DNA of 64,000 bases. Origin: Plasmodiophora brassicae. Its lineage: Eukaryota; Endomyxa: Phytomyxea; Phytomyxea; Plasmodiophorida. Below, one piece after another: positions 11,065-22,563 of this stretch. Where the stretch lies: the NCBI GenBank assembly GCA_036867785.1, contig CP145417.1, positions 310,001-374,000 on the forward strand, read 5' to 3'. The notes under the pieces were generated by a model. The model did not search any database, was not told where the DNA came from, and saw only the letters and a list, made by a program, of their open reading frames with translations. How positions within the stretch are numbered: position 1 is the first letter of the stretch; every line of letters starts with the position of its first letter. The position numbers and the translations under genes are program-made.

Positions 11065-14000
11065 TTACGGCGGGGGCGGGCGTCCCTCCTCGAGGAGCAG
11101 GTCGTACTCGGCGTCGATCCAGTCCTGCATGGACAGACGGCAATCGTCGTCCCGTCTGTCCAGCGCCGTTGCGCTCGCGTTCCCCGACCGAGTTAACAGA
11201 TCCCGACAGTGGCCCACGCTCGTCATGGCGTCGACAGGCTCAGCGTGCGGTGGGCCCACGAGGAACCCGCTTTTCCTCGTCGACATGGACAGCAGACCGG
11301 TGCGGGCGTACCAGGCCCTGGTCGCCACCTGATCAGTGGCGTGGGCGAGCTCGCCTTGCACGGGATTCAGCACCCGCATCAGGTCACTGATGGCGCGGTG
11401 GTGGGCCGGACGACGAGCGTCACCCTCCCGTTGCTGCGGGTTCAGCAGCCGAATCAACACGGGCACCGTCCGTGTTCGTATCATGGCCATTCTCGTTGCG
11501 CTCGACACCGCCATGCGCCCAAGGCCGATGCAGAGCAGGACGAGGGAGTCGTCGTCGGCCACCGAGGCGTCCGGCAGGACCTGCGTGATCGTGGCCAGCA
11601 GATCCCGGCTGTCGGCGATCAGGCCGCCGTCCTTGATGTCAGCGATGAGCGCGCTGGCGATCGCGGGCAGGTCAGTGCGGCCACCGCCCGATAGACTCAG
11701 CGCGACACGAATCATGCCAGCGATGTCAGCGTCGGGTCGCACCGTCGTGGCTTTCGAGAGCACCCAGAGGGCGGCGGTTTGCGATATTACGGTCGCCCAG
11801 TGTGTCGCGTCGACAGGCGCTAACGCCGCCTTCCTCGCCAAACGTGTCACGTTCTCGATCAGGGCGCCGTAGAACGCCGTCATCATGACGTTGTCGTCGC
11901 CGTCCACCACGTCTTGAACCTTCCCTACGCGATCGGCAAAGACCAGCGCGCGATGCACCAGGGCGCTCATCGTCAACGATGACGCCGCTGGACGTGCTAT
12001 CCGATCGCCAACAGCAACCTTACTGCAGATTCGGCAGATCTCGGCAATGACCCGGACGCCATTGGGTCCAGCTATCAGATCCTCCAACGTCACGTCGTCC
12101 CGGATCAAACGATCGGCAATGGCGACGCCAAGGCTGATACCATCGTCGTCCGTACGCTTGCCGATCTGAACCAGAACGCCCAGCACCGCCTGCTGCGAAT
12201 AGAACGGGCCTGTCGGCGCCGACACGGCGGCCAGGTACACCGAGCTGTCCAGCAGTGCATCTACGACACGCATGACGGCAACGTTGGCGGCTTTGGCCAA
12301 CGATGACAGCAGGACGGCGGTTAGTCTTGGACCGTTGGGAAGGTTCGCCTCGGGACCTGTCAACCTCCGTCATTCTCCGTTCTGCCGCCAGCCGTCGCGT
12401 CGTACCGTACCCGCCGCGCGGACGACGCTGCCGGCGACACCCAACGTGACGGATCGCCACTCCGGGTCGTGTCGATTGTCGAACGGCGCCCAGTCGGTGT
12501 CCATGACGGCGTCCAGGAACGCGCTGTCGATGAGGACGTTCGGGGACGCGCCCGCGACGCCCTGTAGGACGCGAGCGGCGACGAGTCGAACATCCCGGCT
12601 GCGTTCTTCGTCGAACGCCACGCGGACAAGGGCCTTGACGTGCTGGGCAGCCGCCAGTGCAGCCCCGAGCCGACCCGCGACGCGCGCGACGGCGTCGACG
12701 TACCCGGGCGACGTCGCCCCGTCACGCAGCTCTTCGACGACGAAGTCTGCGCCCGTCGCCAGGGCCGCCGTCGACGGCAGCGGCGTCAGCGTCCAGATGT
12801 GCAGCAGGGCCACCTTGCCCGGGATCGATGTCGACGATGATGATGACGATGACCGCGCCAGGGACAGCAACGCGTTCTGGAACGCGTGCGACGACGGGTC
12901 CGCATCGCGGGCGTCGACCAGCTCGATGAATCGCTGCAGGACGCGGTAGACGGTGACGGTTGCCGACGCGGGTACGTCGGCGTAGTAAAAGAGGGCGGTT
13001 AACGGCCAGAGCTCACTGATGGAGATCTGTCCAGGTCGTGCGAACGACGAGATGCGATCCAGCGTAGCGACCGCTAAGGCGGCCTCGGTCGTATGCAGCG
13101 TCGTTGCGCGCGGGATGGCAACGTTCGGTGCGAAGAACGACAACTGGGCGACAATGCCGATATAGTCGACGGAAGAGGACAGCAGGGCGAAGTGATGCAA
13201 CGATGCCAGCGAATGAAGCACGGCGCGGATGCAGGGGCTGGCGTCGTCGTGGAGGATCTGTTCGATGCTATCCCCGAGGCGATTGAGGATGGTGATGACG
13301 GGAACGGCCATGGATGGGTGCTTGTCGGCGATTATCGCCAGGGCCGATGTGGAGCGCGACGAAACGATCAGCGGGGCCTTCGGGGACGGCTCGCTGCTGA
13401 TGAACAGCATTGCCAGTTCCATGGCCGCTGTGGACAGATCGGAGCCGGTGGTGGCGACCACTTCAAATAACGCGTCGAAACAGGCCGGCTGGGTCTCCAT
13501 ACGGATCGGGAACGCGGTGCTCTGTGACACCGATCGCGACAAGCACTGAACGAGCTGGACGATCAGCTCGTTTCGACACGTCTGAATATCGCCGGTCGCT
13601 ATCTGGTCCCGGTTGCTTGGCCGTTGCCGCTCCGCTCTGTCCTCTGTGTCTGCTGTGCTCGGTGCCAGTTCCGCTCGCTGCATGGCCGACATGACAGTAT
13701 CGAGCAGGTGCACGACGCGGACGCAGTCGTCGGCGGCGATCTAGACCATCAGCTGGCGGTCAGGTGTGACCAAGAAATTGCATGGGATGCACGGCACTTG
13801 CCTGGGTGGCAGACATCGTCGCGATTCGGTTCAGCAGCGTCGCGGCTTGGAGTTTCGTCGGTAGGTCGACGGCATTGTCATCGGCGGATAGCCAGTCGAT
13901 GAGACGAGGGATGACATCGTTCCGAATGGCGATGGTCACTGGTCCATCAGGAGCCGCCAGCTCGATAGGGTTCGCCCCATCCACAAGCTTGGACGCGATG

Positions 14001-14125
14001 TCCAATGCGCATGTCACATCTGGGGTCGTTCGAAGGTCGGCGACTAGAAGAAGGATGTCGAATGTGGACATGGGACCGGGCCCCGCAGGTGCTTCGACAG
14101 GCCTGCGACCCGACGCCGACTCCAT
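11065..14125 (-). CDS. ARM/HEAT-type helical-repeat protein, importin-alpha-like N-terminus
   Basis: Three exons (13793-14125, 12411-13740, 11065-12356; introns 52 and 54 nt) close in phase to 984 aa. The whole chain is helical pairs. The first repeats read like an importin-alpha ARM unit: NPIELA ... VIPRLIDWLSADD ... LQAATLLNRIATMSATQA, the same order as NPPI/VVPRFVEFL/AAWALTNIASG in karyopherins. No basic importin-beta-binding segment is visible, and the length is nearly twice that of importin-alpha, so a nuclear import receptor is unproven. The C-terminus ends in DAEYDLLLEEG and a run of prolines. The start is the first ATG in the exon; an in-frame GTG at 14167 and a possible upstream exon leave the N-terminus open. 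Confidence 0.6.
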
Positions 14126-14312
14126 ACCTACCCGGTACTGGAACTCGATCCAAGAATCGAGCGACACTTCCTCACGTTGCCAGTTGCGCTTCTACGTGGG
14201 ACGCGGGCCATCGACGCAACCATCATCTGGTCGGCCAACGTTCATCGCAGGCGTTAACAGGGTCGCCTACTGGCAATGGGTACCGTCGACTGAACCGCTA
14301 TTAATCGACGAC

Positions 14313-15668
14313 ATGTTGGATCGTCAGGCAACGACGCCAACGTCCAGCAGCGCGGCAGTGATGTTGCTGAGGCAGAAGTACGGCAGTGGGTTGAGTCGGT
14401 TCGAGCGCGATAACGCGGAGGCAATGGAAGCAGGACAGCGATGGATCGCTGCGCAGCGCAAGCAGATTGCATTGCTGAGGACCCTGAAACACGACGACCA
14501 TGTCGGACGACGGATCCGCCTGGCCGAAAACCGCCTTGATAAGGTAGTGAGGCGCGCCCATTGTCGTTCAGCAGCGTCCCTGATGGCTACTCAGGAAGCG
14601 GCCAAACTGCACGAGGCCGTATGGGCGAACAGAGACATGCGAAGGCGTATCGATGCCCTGTTCGACGAGTGGCAGTCGCTCAACGGGACGGCCGTTAGCC
14701 TGTCCAGCGATATCGAGACGAAGCGCAAGGAGCACGCCGATGGCAGTGCGTACATCGCCAACGCGAAACGGTACGCGTCCCCCATGGCCAACACGCACCG
14801 CGTTCCCTGACCGCCGTTCCCCAGAACGCTGGAAATCGCACAGAGGAAGATGGTCGAAATCGAGCAGGCAGCGGACCGTCAAACGGTGCGCTTCCGTGCT
14901 GGCCTCGAACGCCTCGCCGAACGCCTTCAGACGTACCGGCAGCGGGTCATGGCTAGTACGGAGATCGGCGATGACACGAAATGCAATGTACGCTCATGGC
15001 TGCCGGTGGTAGACAGTGTCGTGACTGTTTGCCCTCAGCTGCTGTCCAGAGCGGACCAGATCGGGACGCGCCTGAAGTCGTGTTCCGCTGGCACCCGCAG
15101 GAACAGTACCGAGGTCGGAGGTCTACTGCCTTGTAACAACGTTGCTCTTACATGGCTGCGTATAGTCAGCAGAGGCGGGAGAAATGTCAGCAACCTCGTC
15201 GAGCAGACGATCCAGTCTCAGGTCGGCTTTCCATTTCCGGATATTGTTCGAACCGCTGAGAAGTGTGTCAGCCTTCTAGACATGGCGTCATTTGCGCCGT
15301 CTCCATACGCAGATGATTCGTCGTCGGTGGCAACAACAGAGACCGCCCGATTGGACATGGGCGGCCCGATTGATATGAACGCCCTGCTTGGGCTTGACCA
15401 AGGCGTTCCGGAATGCAAGGACCAGGAGGTGACGGTGTCCAGTCTACCGACAATGCTTGATGGAGATAGCGCCTCAGACGACAGCGATGGCGTGGACGAC
15501 GAGGTCTGTACGCCAGTGTCGATAAGCGATCTGAGAAATCCCCAGCGGAGATTGCCGGTCGCCCAGTCGCCCAAAGTCAACTATAGCCCAAGGCCGCCGG
15601 CGACAGATCTGCCTTCCGCACCCAGCGGACGTCGTTATTCCCGATGTCATACAGCACGACCCGCATAG
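14313..15668 (+). CDS. ODAD1/CCDC114-like outer dynein arm docking protein
   Basis: Exons 14313-14543, 14595-14770 and 14846-15668 (introns 51 and 75 nt) close in phase to 409 aa. After removing the in-frame 51-nt intron the coiled coil reads RRIRLAENRLDKEAAKLHEA, matching the ENRLDKAL.KFNEAL signature of CCDC114/CCDC63 (Chlamydomonas DC2) proteins, followed by a helix ending MRRRIDALFDEW. The C-terminal third is low-complexity and acidic. These proteins dock outer dynein arms on axonemal doublets. ATG 14313 is the first useful start. An additional intron near 15105-15175 is possible, since the translation there breaks the helical pattern. The gene converges on ATG3 with one base between stop codons. 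Confidence 0.55.
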
Positions 15669-15669
15669 T

Positions 15670-16883
15670 TTATTCGTTCACATCCGGCGTGAAATCGTAC
15701 TCGATCGTCGGGATGACGCCCTGAATGAATTTCAGGAACAGGAACATGTACGACGACACGGTGACTTCGACTGGCGACGACCGCATCATGGTTTTCACGA
15801 CAGATGCGTGCTTGCACGGGTGGATCGAGGCGCACGATATCCCGGTGATGTGGGGATGCGACTCGACCGTCACTGTCTTATGAGCGTGATCGCTGCTAAT
15901 GTCCTCCATAACCTGCTCTGGCGACAAGGGATTCCGATTCTATCCATCGCGCATTGGAAAACTAGGCCATGGAAACGCAATGGGCGTCCTAGTTGGCACG
16001 TACCTCATCGTACCCAAACAGCCACATTCTGGGCGTCTGGTAATACTTGTCGTAGCTGATCGTCAGGTCATACGTTCGCGTTCGTATCACGTTTACGTTG
16101 GTAGCGTCCACAATTTCGCAGGCGTCCAGCGCGTACGGGTCATCTTCCTGCACCCGTGGGCTCAGCGATGACCCCCCGACGGTGGCACCAGCCACACTGA
16201 CTTCGTATACTTGGATATCGGGTTCGGGAGCATTCAAGTCAAGTGCGGCAATATCCGGAATGTCCTGCTCAACACGGTCTGTATGCGTCGCGACCCAGCC
16301 ATCAGCATCCGCATCCGTTTGCTCCCTGGCGCACAGATCATGAGAACAGCGACGTCGGCGGTGCATAAACGCAAACGTGGGGTCGTACAGGACTTCTTCG
16401 GCTGCCGATTCCATGGCGTACGCATCAGCGCGTCGCATTGAAGGAACTTGAGCGCACGTCAGTGATTATATCTCGTACAATGTCAACATAGATACCATTG
16501 CGAGTGATCAAGTACTGCTTGTCCGTTGGAAGGAATGGTCGTGCGGTCCTAGACGTATCGGTGCCCCTGTACACTGGTCAAGCAACTGATGAACGCCAGG
16601 CATATGCTCACCTACCATGCCCACGACGGGCACCGTCGAACGAGCTCGTCACCAGCAATAACGAATTCTTCAGGCGTAAGTACACCTTTCTGGAGAGATT
16701 ATGCCGTTAAACGATACACGATGACCGGCGATATAACGATGGGTACCTCCAGAAACTGCGACGTCGACAGCACCGGCGTCCAATACTCAGCGACGCCTGC
16801 CGTCGCAACCGCGTCACAGCGTCAGCGACGGCGACGAACGACCCCAGGCGTCCCTCCAGACCTTTGATGAAGTTCATGGCCAT
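15670..16883 (-). CDS. ATG3: autophagy E2-like enzyme ATG3
   Basis: ATG3 transfers ATG8/LC3 from ATG7 to phosphatidylethanolamine. Six exons (16862-16883, 16747-16796, 16616-16689, 16496-16566, 16004-16446, 15940 downstream edge to 15670; introns 65, 57, 49, 49 and 64 nt) close exactly to 309 aa. N-terminus [17 protein letters not shown], then [31 protein letters not shown], a variable acidic loop, then [20 protein letters not shown] and [20 protein letters not shown]. The catalytic Cys is in [11 protein letters not shown]. The end reads [17 protein letters not shown]. Length and order match the family. In the segment after RNVP the frequent CxxRC cysteines are absent (PSMRRAD). Either ATG of MAM (16883 or 16877) could start. 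Confidence 0.92.
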
Positions 16884-17031
16884 GGCTGCCACCCGCTACG
16901 CTGCCCACCAGTCGGAGCTTCGCAGCTGCGCACTGAACCGTGACGGTGATTCGCGACTCGGCGTAACGCGGGACCTGTAACGTCAACTGCGGCGTGCAGT
17001 CGTACGAGTGGGCCGAGTGATTTAGCTTTAT

Positions 17032-17736
17032 TTATGTCGATTTCTTGGTCGACGCTGCGGACGCGAAGGCACGGGACAGTTGCAGGCAGACGAGAGCGAC
17101 GACGACATGGACGACGCCGGTGCCGATGGACACGCCCTTGTCGAGGACCTGGAACGGTGCGAGTTAGCATGTTCACAAGAGGTTCTGTGTGACGAAACGC
17201 CGACCGAAAGCGCTTGCGGACGTAGGGTGGCATCCGCAATGATTGCGGCACCGGATAGTAGAGACCCGATTGCAGACGCCCCGACGGCCGCAGCCGATCG
17301 CGTTTTGAACGATGCCCCAAACGCCATGCCTGCGTCGATCAGCAGTCAGGACGCGCGGTAATGAAACCATGCGACGGCACGAACACTGAATGGCAACGAT
17401 TACAGCGAAAGCGGTCATGAGAATGTAATCAGGATCCGGGGCAAGGACGACTGTGTTGGTGCAATACAATTATCTGCACAGTGAAGCCACCGGGATGGTC
17501 GATTTCGAACCTGGTCGGGCACGCAGCGCTGCGAGGGCGATACCTAGGGCGACATCGGCAGGAAGCAGGAGGCGCAGCGTCTTCCGCGCCGATGCCGACT
17601 GTTTATAGTGACCAGCGACCTTCTGTCTGTACTCGGCATCGGTGCCGTCGGACGTGATCCCAACGGAGTGCCTCCCACGGGTCGCCATCTCGATCAGCAA
17701 CGCCGCAGTCCGAAGTCGAACTGACGCGGACGACAT
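17032..17736 (-). CDS. small multi-pass membrane protein of unknown function
   Basis: Four exons (17544-17736, 17385-17450, 17205-17329, 17032-17148; introns 93, 55 and 56 nt) close in phase to 166 aa. A soluble N-terminal half (YRQKVAGHYKQSASARKTLR) precedes three hydrophobic segments: about YILMTAFAVIVAIQC, AVGASAIGSLLSGAAII and SIGTGVVHVVVALVCL, with a Lys-rich end. The Gly/Ala-rich middle helices faintly recall TMEM14/UPF0136 proteins, but I cannot assign a family. The 93-nt first intron is longer than its neighbours, so exon 1 is less sure than the rest. The intron before the last exon has a good branch-like gctaac. Confidence 0.5.
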
Positions 17737-18433
17737 TGCATGGCACGCTCACGCTGGGTCGTCTGCCAGCTTCACCTGCCGCCGCACGCTAACGTGTGTA
17801 GCTGCGAGCGACGATAAATGGTAACAGCAGATACACGCTTGCGTGCCGTTAACGCAGGGTTCGCCTTCAGATGTGCACATCCAGCGTCGTCATATGGTTA
17901 TCGGCGTATCGCAAAGGCGTACGAGCAAGGGTTCTCATTGGATGATGCTCACGCAGGCACTTGTCCTATGTCAACCAGCAGCCTATATCTGTATGGACAA
18001 TCGACAGGAACTCACGCTCTGTGACTGTTTACGAGATGGTCGAATCTGTAGCAGACACCACACTATGTTATGACGTTTATGAACAGTGCCTCACAATTTG
18101 CCTCGGCAATTTGGACGATGTACCTTGAATTTCGTAACTTGGCTCCCAGCCACATGGCGAGCTGTGAACGACATGCGTGCCGTGTGCGGGCAGGTCGTCG
18201 GCTACCACATGCCCAACTTAATTGGCAGGTATGCTCTATGCCAATAACAGGACGTTGCTGGCGTTGTAGCCATGATAGCGACCGTTTGAGATGTGTTCTA
18301 AGTGGCTATGAACTCTTGAGGATCGGGTAACGGCCGTAAACAGTCCACCTTCAGACGATCGGCAGTCGAATGTGCACACGTCAAGGAGTCGAGCAGATTC
18401 TATGGGATTTATAACCCAGGACGGTGTGCGTGT
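17737..18433. other. no recognised gene
   Basis: About 0.7 kb between the 5' end of the membrane protein gene and the 3' end of the aminotransferase. The short frames present show no conserved motif. Confidence 0.5.
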
Positions 18434-19415
18434 TTATGACGATGATTTCGTCGGTTGTGTGAGACAGGTGCCGTTGTTGAAGATTAGTCGGCTGAACTCG
18501 TCGCTGTGCGCGGCATCGGACACAAGACGCGAGATTTCGTCAATGATCCGATGCACGGCCGGGAATGCAAGCGGCGGCAGCCCATGCGAATCCTTCGACA
18601 CTGAATCGATGACTTGGTGGATGGGCAGAACAAGCCGCGAGGTCGACGTCAAGAACGCACCGAACCTATGTAAGTAGATCCAGTGTGTGTGAGATCATCG
18701 CAGAGGTAGGAGGAGTCGCGGTACCAACCAACTGGAACGACTCGACCACGATGGCGACCGCTCCACAATGCCAATATCATGCTGACGGCAGACGTGCATG
18801 ACGATTTCCCTGATGGAACCCGCCAGGACGCCATCCCGAACTGGAGCCTGCCGCGCCCCTTGAACCGTTTGACCCATCGACAACGCGCGAAATGCCTACC
18901 GTCTGGACAACCTGATCAGCGCCGATGACGAAGAAATTGCTGGACAGGCCTTCGAGAACGGCGCCCTCGTCGTTGACAAGAACTACGTCGTCCGCCTCAG
19001 GCGCCGTCCGCCTGTCGAGCAGCCCCTGGCGTTCGACGACCCATTTGGAGTCCTTCGTGCTGCCGTACTTTGCTCTGGATCCCCTCATCGCCTCCACGAC
19101 AACACACGCTCCCGTCTCGCGCTCCTTCAGGATCGACAGATGCACGGCCACCTCTCCAGACATGTCGACGACCACCGCAACGTTCAACTCGTCATCACCG
19201 TCCCCACCCGCCGACATCGCCGACCGGATCGCGTGCAACACATCGCGTTCCAGCCGCCCCGGCTCCACCCGCGTCCGATCCGCACCGATCGCCATGGCCG
19301 ACGTCGACAGCCGCTGCAGGTGATGCTCGAAACACAGCAGGCGCTGTCGGTTCTGCGTCGTCCTCATGACCGTGTACGCCCCTGCGTTGCACCGCACGAC
19401 GTTACTCCTCGCCAT
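18434..19415 (-). CDS. class IV PLP-dependent aminotransferase (BCAT/aminodeoxychorismate-lyase fold)
   Basis: Three exons (18900-19415, 18729-18847, 18434-18665; introns 52 and 63 nt) close in phase to 288 aa, the usual size of this fold. Start MARSNVVRCNAGAYTVMRTT; then LLCFEHHLQRL, the segment KYGSTKDSKWVVERQGL with the presumed PLP lysine, VLVNDEGAVLEGLSSNFFVI (the conserved E-G-x-x-S-N phosphate and carboxylate site), RDGVLAGSIREIVM, and GAFLTSTSRLVLPIHQV. This arrangement matches the eukaryotic D-amino-acid-aminotransferase-like group rather than true branched-chain aminotransferases. Substrate cannot be told from sequence: 4-amino-4-deoxychorismate, D-alanine or branched-chain acids are all possible. 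Confidence 0.75.
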
Positions 19416-19499
19416 GTGGCACTGGCAGACGTAGAATACCACGGGGCGCCGCCAGCAGGAACGCATGACGCGACTCGGCGACGGCGGACACGACGCCGC

Positions 19500-20025
19500 C
19501 CCGATAAACAACGAACATGCCGTCGCCGCCGCCGTCGCCCATCAGACGACGGGCGCAGTTGTTTCGGCGGGCGCGTCACGACTGACGCCCTCCCGCGTTT
19601 GATCGCGAAAGGGTACCCATCGTTGTCGTACGGTCGGGCCTGGCTGCAAATGTCGCTGGCCGGGTGCATGGCCGGGTGTGTGCGCGTACCTCGTCGAGCG
19701 TCGCCTGACGGACTGCTGGGCGACGTCCGTGTTCGTGACGTCGACAACGGAGACGGCGTTCCTGGCGTTGCAAACGCTGTTCTGTTCGTGCGGTGCTGCG
19801 CCCTCCTGCGGGGCAGCGGTCGTTGCTGCGCGTCCAGGTGCGCCTGTCCGTCACGATCCTGGCGCTGCTGGAGGCCTGCGTCTTATCACACGAGGGCGAC
19901 ATGTGGATCGATTCCGGCACTCGCTCCAGGTCCCCAGCGCGGCACGAGCATTTCCCGATAAATCACCACCTTATGACGCTGCTGTGCCTTATCGGGCATG
20001 GCTGAATCACATCCGGACCGGTTAG
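19500..20025 (+). CDS. possible short membrane-protein gene, exons unresolved
   Basis: Two plus-strand stretches look coding but lie in different frames: one around 19680-19790 (AYLVERRLTDCWATSVFV, then TAFLALQTLFCSC) and one around 19835-19925 (VRLSVTILALLEACVLSHEG). The first ATG is at 19520 or later. I could not close a splice between them in phase. They may be exons of a small membrane protein, or chance frames in GC-rich sequence. Confidence 0.22.
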
Positions 20026-20114
20026 GGATGCACCGCCCGGCAACGTGCTCGCTGGTACCTTTTGCTAAATGTCAACAATAGCGGATCACATGGTGTACAC
20101 GACTGCGCTTCGAC

Positions 20115-21525
20115 ATGCCCGCTAGCTCGATTACTGCCCGGCAAGCATGGGGGGCGGTTGCCATCGTGCAATTCCTGTATCAGGCTGCGACCATCGGTGC
20201 GCTCTACCGGTGCAGGGATCGCGACCCCATTCGGCATCGGCGACCGCTGTTCCTGATGATATTCGCCGTGTCCAACATGGCGCTGGCGACGGTGGTCCCC
20301 TTCCAGGTCATCCTCGGTAATCGGCTGACGATTGCGGCCAGCTCGATTATTGTCACGCTTCTGGTCAGCGCCATTGTCGACTCCCTGCTCGTCGTTATCG
20401 CCTCGATATACCTGGCGTTTCAGTGCACCCAGGTGCAGGCTCTCCATGGACCGTACCCGACCGGTATGGCATGTCCCGACTACAAGCACCTGCTGCTGTG
20501 GAGGAAGCTCAGCAACAATGCATTCGGGATAGCCTTTGTGGTAGCGAACCAGACGATCGCGTTAGCTGCCGTCCTGGTGTTCCTGTCGTTGCACCCCCAG
20601 CTCTGGACGATGGTGTTCGACGACGCAGACTTCTCGACGTTCTCCAGCCCGGAATATGTTGTCATGTCGATCGGGAACTTGATCGGACTGAAAGGCGTCG
20701 CGATTGGGCTTACCATCGGGTACAAGATCCGAATGGTCAGCGACGTCCATGGCCTGAAACGGACCGTGCGCATATCGTCCTACATCATCCTGCTGTGTCT
20801 GGTCGCGTTCGTTGCACTGGGTCAGCGCCTGCGACAACAGTACGGCAGCATGTTTGACCCATCGTACGTGTTCCTGGCGCTCCTAACGAACGGCACGTTC
20901 ATCTCGTAGGGATACCTGCGTCACACGCCCTTACTCATCTGTATTGACTGGTGCCGTCTCCGATAGGATTATACTGCATCCAGTCCTTATCGCTTACCCG
21001 AATGCATCACCTGTGAACGACGTGCAAGAGTCGGACTTCGAGACCTTCCTGAGCACGACGGAAGGGTACGAAGCCTTCCGACGGCACCTCATCGAGGAGT
21101 GCTCCATGGAGCATCTCCAGTTCTGGCACGCAGCGCGACAGTTCCGAATCGATTACGACTCGATGGGACATGCGGAACGCTGGAACAACGCTACGATCAT
21201 CTACGAAACGTACTTGTCGTCGTCGGCGCCTCTGCAGGTCAACCTGTCCAGTGACATTTCCGATCATTATGCACGACTGTTTGCCAGGAGCTCCCGTGGC
21301 AACCAGGTGTCTCCCGAAACGCTTATTGGTCGCGATGTGTTCAGTCGGGCGTCAACTGCCGTTGTCCAGCTGATGGTCTTGGACTCGTTCGCCCGCTTCA
21401 AATCCAAGCATAGAGATCTGTGGGAGGCGTTCCTCGCCCGACGCCGCGAGCAGCTCATCCTGGATGGGATCTCGGCGCCCATGAAGCCGACCAGCACAAG
21501 CCTCGATTTCGCTATTCACGGCTAG
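20115..21525 (+). CDS. seven-transmembrane receptor with C-terminal RGS domain
   Basis: Exons 20115-20905 and 20967-21525, split by a 61-nt intron, give 449 aa in phase. Seven hydrophobic helices can be counted, the last one spliced together at the intron (SYVFLALLTNGTFIS, then IILHPVLIAY). The C-terminal ~170 residues are an RGS domain: FETFLSTTEGYEAFRRHLIE, CSMEHLQFWHAARQF, IYETYLSSSAPLQVNLS and VVQLMVLDSFARFKSKH. This architecture is known from fungal GprK-type and plant RGS1 proteins, where the RGS domain speeds GTP hydrolysis by a G-alpha subunit. Here it implies heterotrimeric G signalling at the plasma membrane. The ligand is unknown. Confidence 0.8.
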
Positions 21526-21588
21526 ATTGTAACCCATGTCCAGCTGTTGATATAATATAGGAGTAATACATTATACCTAGCAAGAGCG

Positions 21589-22563
21589 TTACGCTTTGGC
21601 AACCCAGGGATGTGATCGAACGTCCTTAAGGGATAATCGCTGAGCGGGATCGACTACAAGCATCTTGTGGAGGAGGGCCTTCGCCTGGGCTGTCAGTTTG
21701 CAGTTCATATTGGGGACCGGGCCCTTGTTCTTCGTCAAATCCAACGAGTCGGGGAACTTCAGCATCCAGCCGTTCTTCCTGAATTGCTTCTCGTCCGCTT
21801 CGGGCATCTGGCCAGCTAACATTTGATACAGGATAGTGCCCAGCGACCAGACATCGAACTTCTCGCCGGATGTCAGCACCTTCTTCTTTGATAGTGCCTC
21901 TGGTGGTCGGTAATCGGCAGTGCCCTTGTTGGTCGGATCAATAAGGTTGCCGTCGTGCTTGACCGCCAACCCAAAGTCAATAATTTTCACTCTCCCATCG
22001 CGTCCGAGCATGATGTTGTCCGGTTTCAAGTCCAAATGAGCCACGCCGTTCTTGTGAAGGAATTCCACGCCAGTCAGGATCTGCACGAAGTACTCACGAG
22101 CTTGTTTGTCACTCCACCCGCAGATGTTCTTGCGACCTCGAGGCAGCTTGTCATCCAGGGCACCGTTCGGGGCGTACTCCATCGCAATTAGCATCCCGAA
22201 CTTCTCGTTCACGTCAATCGCGCTGTCCAGGAACCCGATAATGTTCTGGTGGTCGGGCACATGTTTCATGATGACGACCTCATTCGCCGCATCGTCGGTG
22301 ACTTCCGTCATCTTGACGATGGCAGGCTTGCCTGTCACCATGTCGATCGTCTTGAAGACTTTCCCGAACGCCCCGTTCCCGATCTCTTTCAGCCCGTCCG
22401 ACATGAAACGCTGCCTGAATGCATCGACCTGGGCAACGCTGGTGCTGTCTGCGTATCCAGAGTCACGCCGCTTCATGTCCCCTAACTGCCCGTTCTTGAC
22501 CGCGACCACGTTACCGACAACAGCCACAGCAACAGCCACGGCCATGTACATTGTCGCATTCAT
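21589..22563 (-). CDS. Ser/Thr protein kinase with N-terminal signal peptide (tandem copy A)
   Basis: Intronless, 324 aa. The N-terminus MNATMYMAVAVAVAVVGNVV is a hydrophobic signal sequence, unusual for a protein kinase. Kinase motifs follow in order: glycine loop EIGNGAFGKVF, lysine in PAIVKMTE, catalytic loop VAHLDLKPDNIM (HLD rather than HRD, so non-RD, as in DAPK/MLCK kinases), KIIDFGLA, ADYRPPEA in place of APE, DVWSLGTILYQML, and a final QRLSLKDVRSHPWV. All catalytic residues are present. The domain fills the protein and no membrane anchor follows, so secretion or luminal residence is likely if the leader works. A near-identical copy lies immediately upstream on the same strand. Both lack introns, unlike their neighbours. 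Confidence 0.85.
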   Translation of the reverse strand: MNATMYMAVAVAVAVVGNVVAVKNGQLGDMKRRDSGYADSTSVAQVDAFRQRFMSDGLKEIGNGAFGKVFKTIDMVTGKPAIVKMTEVTDDAANEVVIMKHVPDHQNIIGFLDSAIDVNEKFGMLIAMEYAPNGALDDKLPRGRKNICGWSDKQAREYFVQILTGVEFLHKNGVAHLDLKPDNIMLGRDGRVKIIDFGLAVKHDGNLIDPTNKGTADYRPPEALSKKKVLTSGEKFDVWSLGTILYQMLAGQMPEADEKQFRKNGWMLKFPDSLDLTKNKGPVPNMNCKLTAQAKALLHKMLVVDPAQRLSLKDVRSHPWVAKA

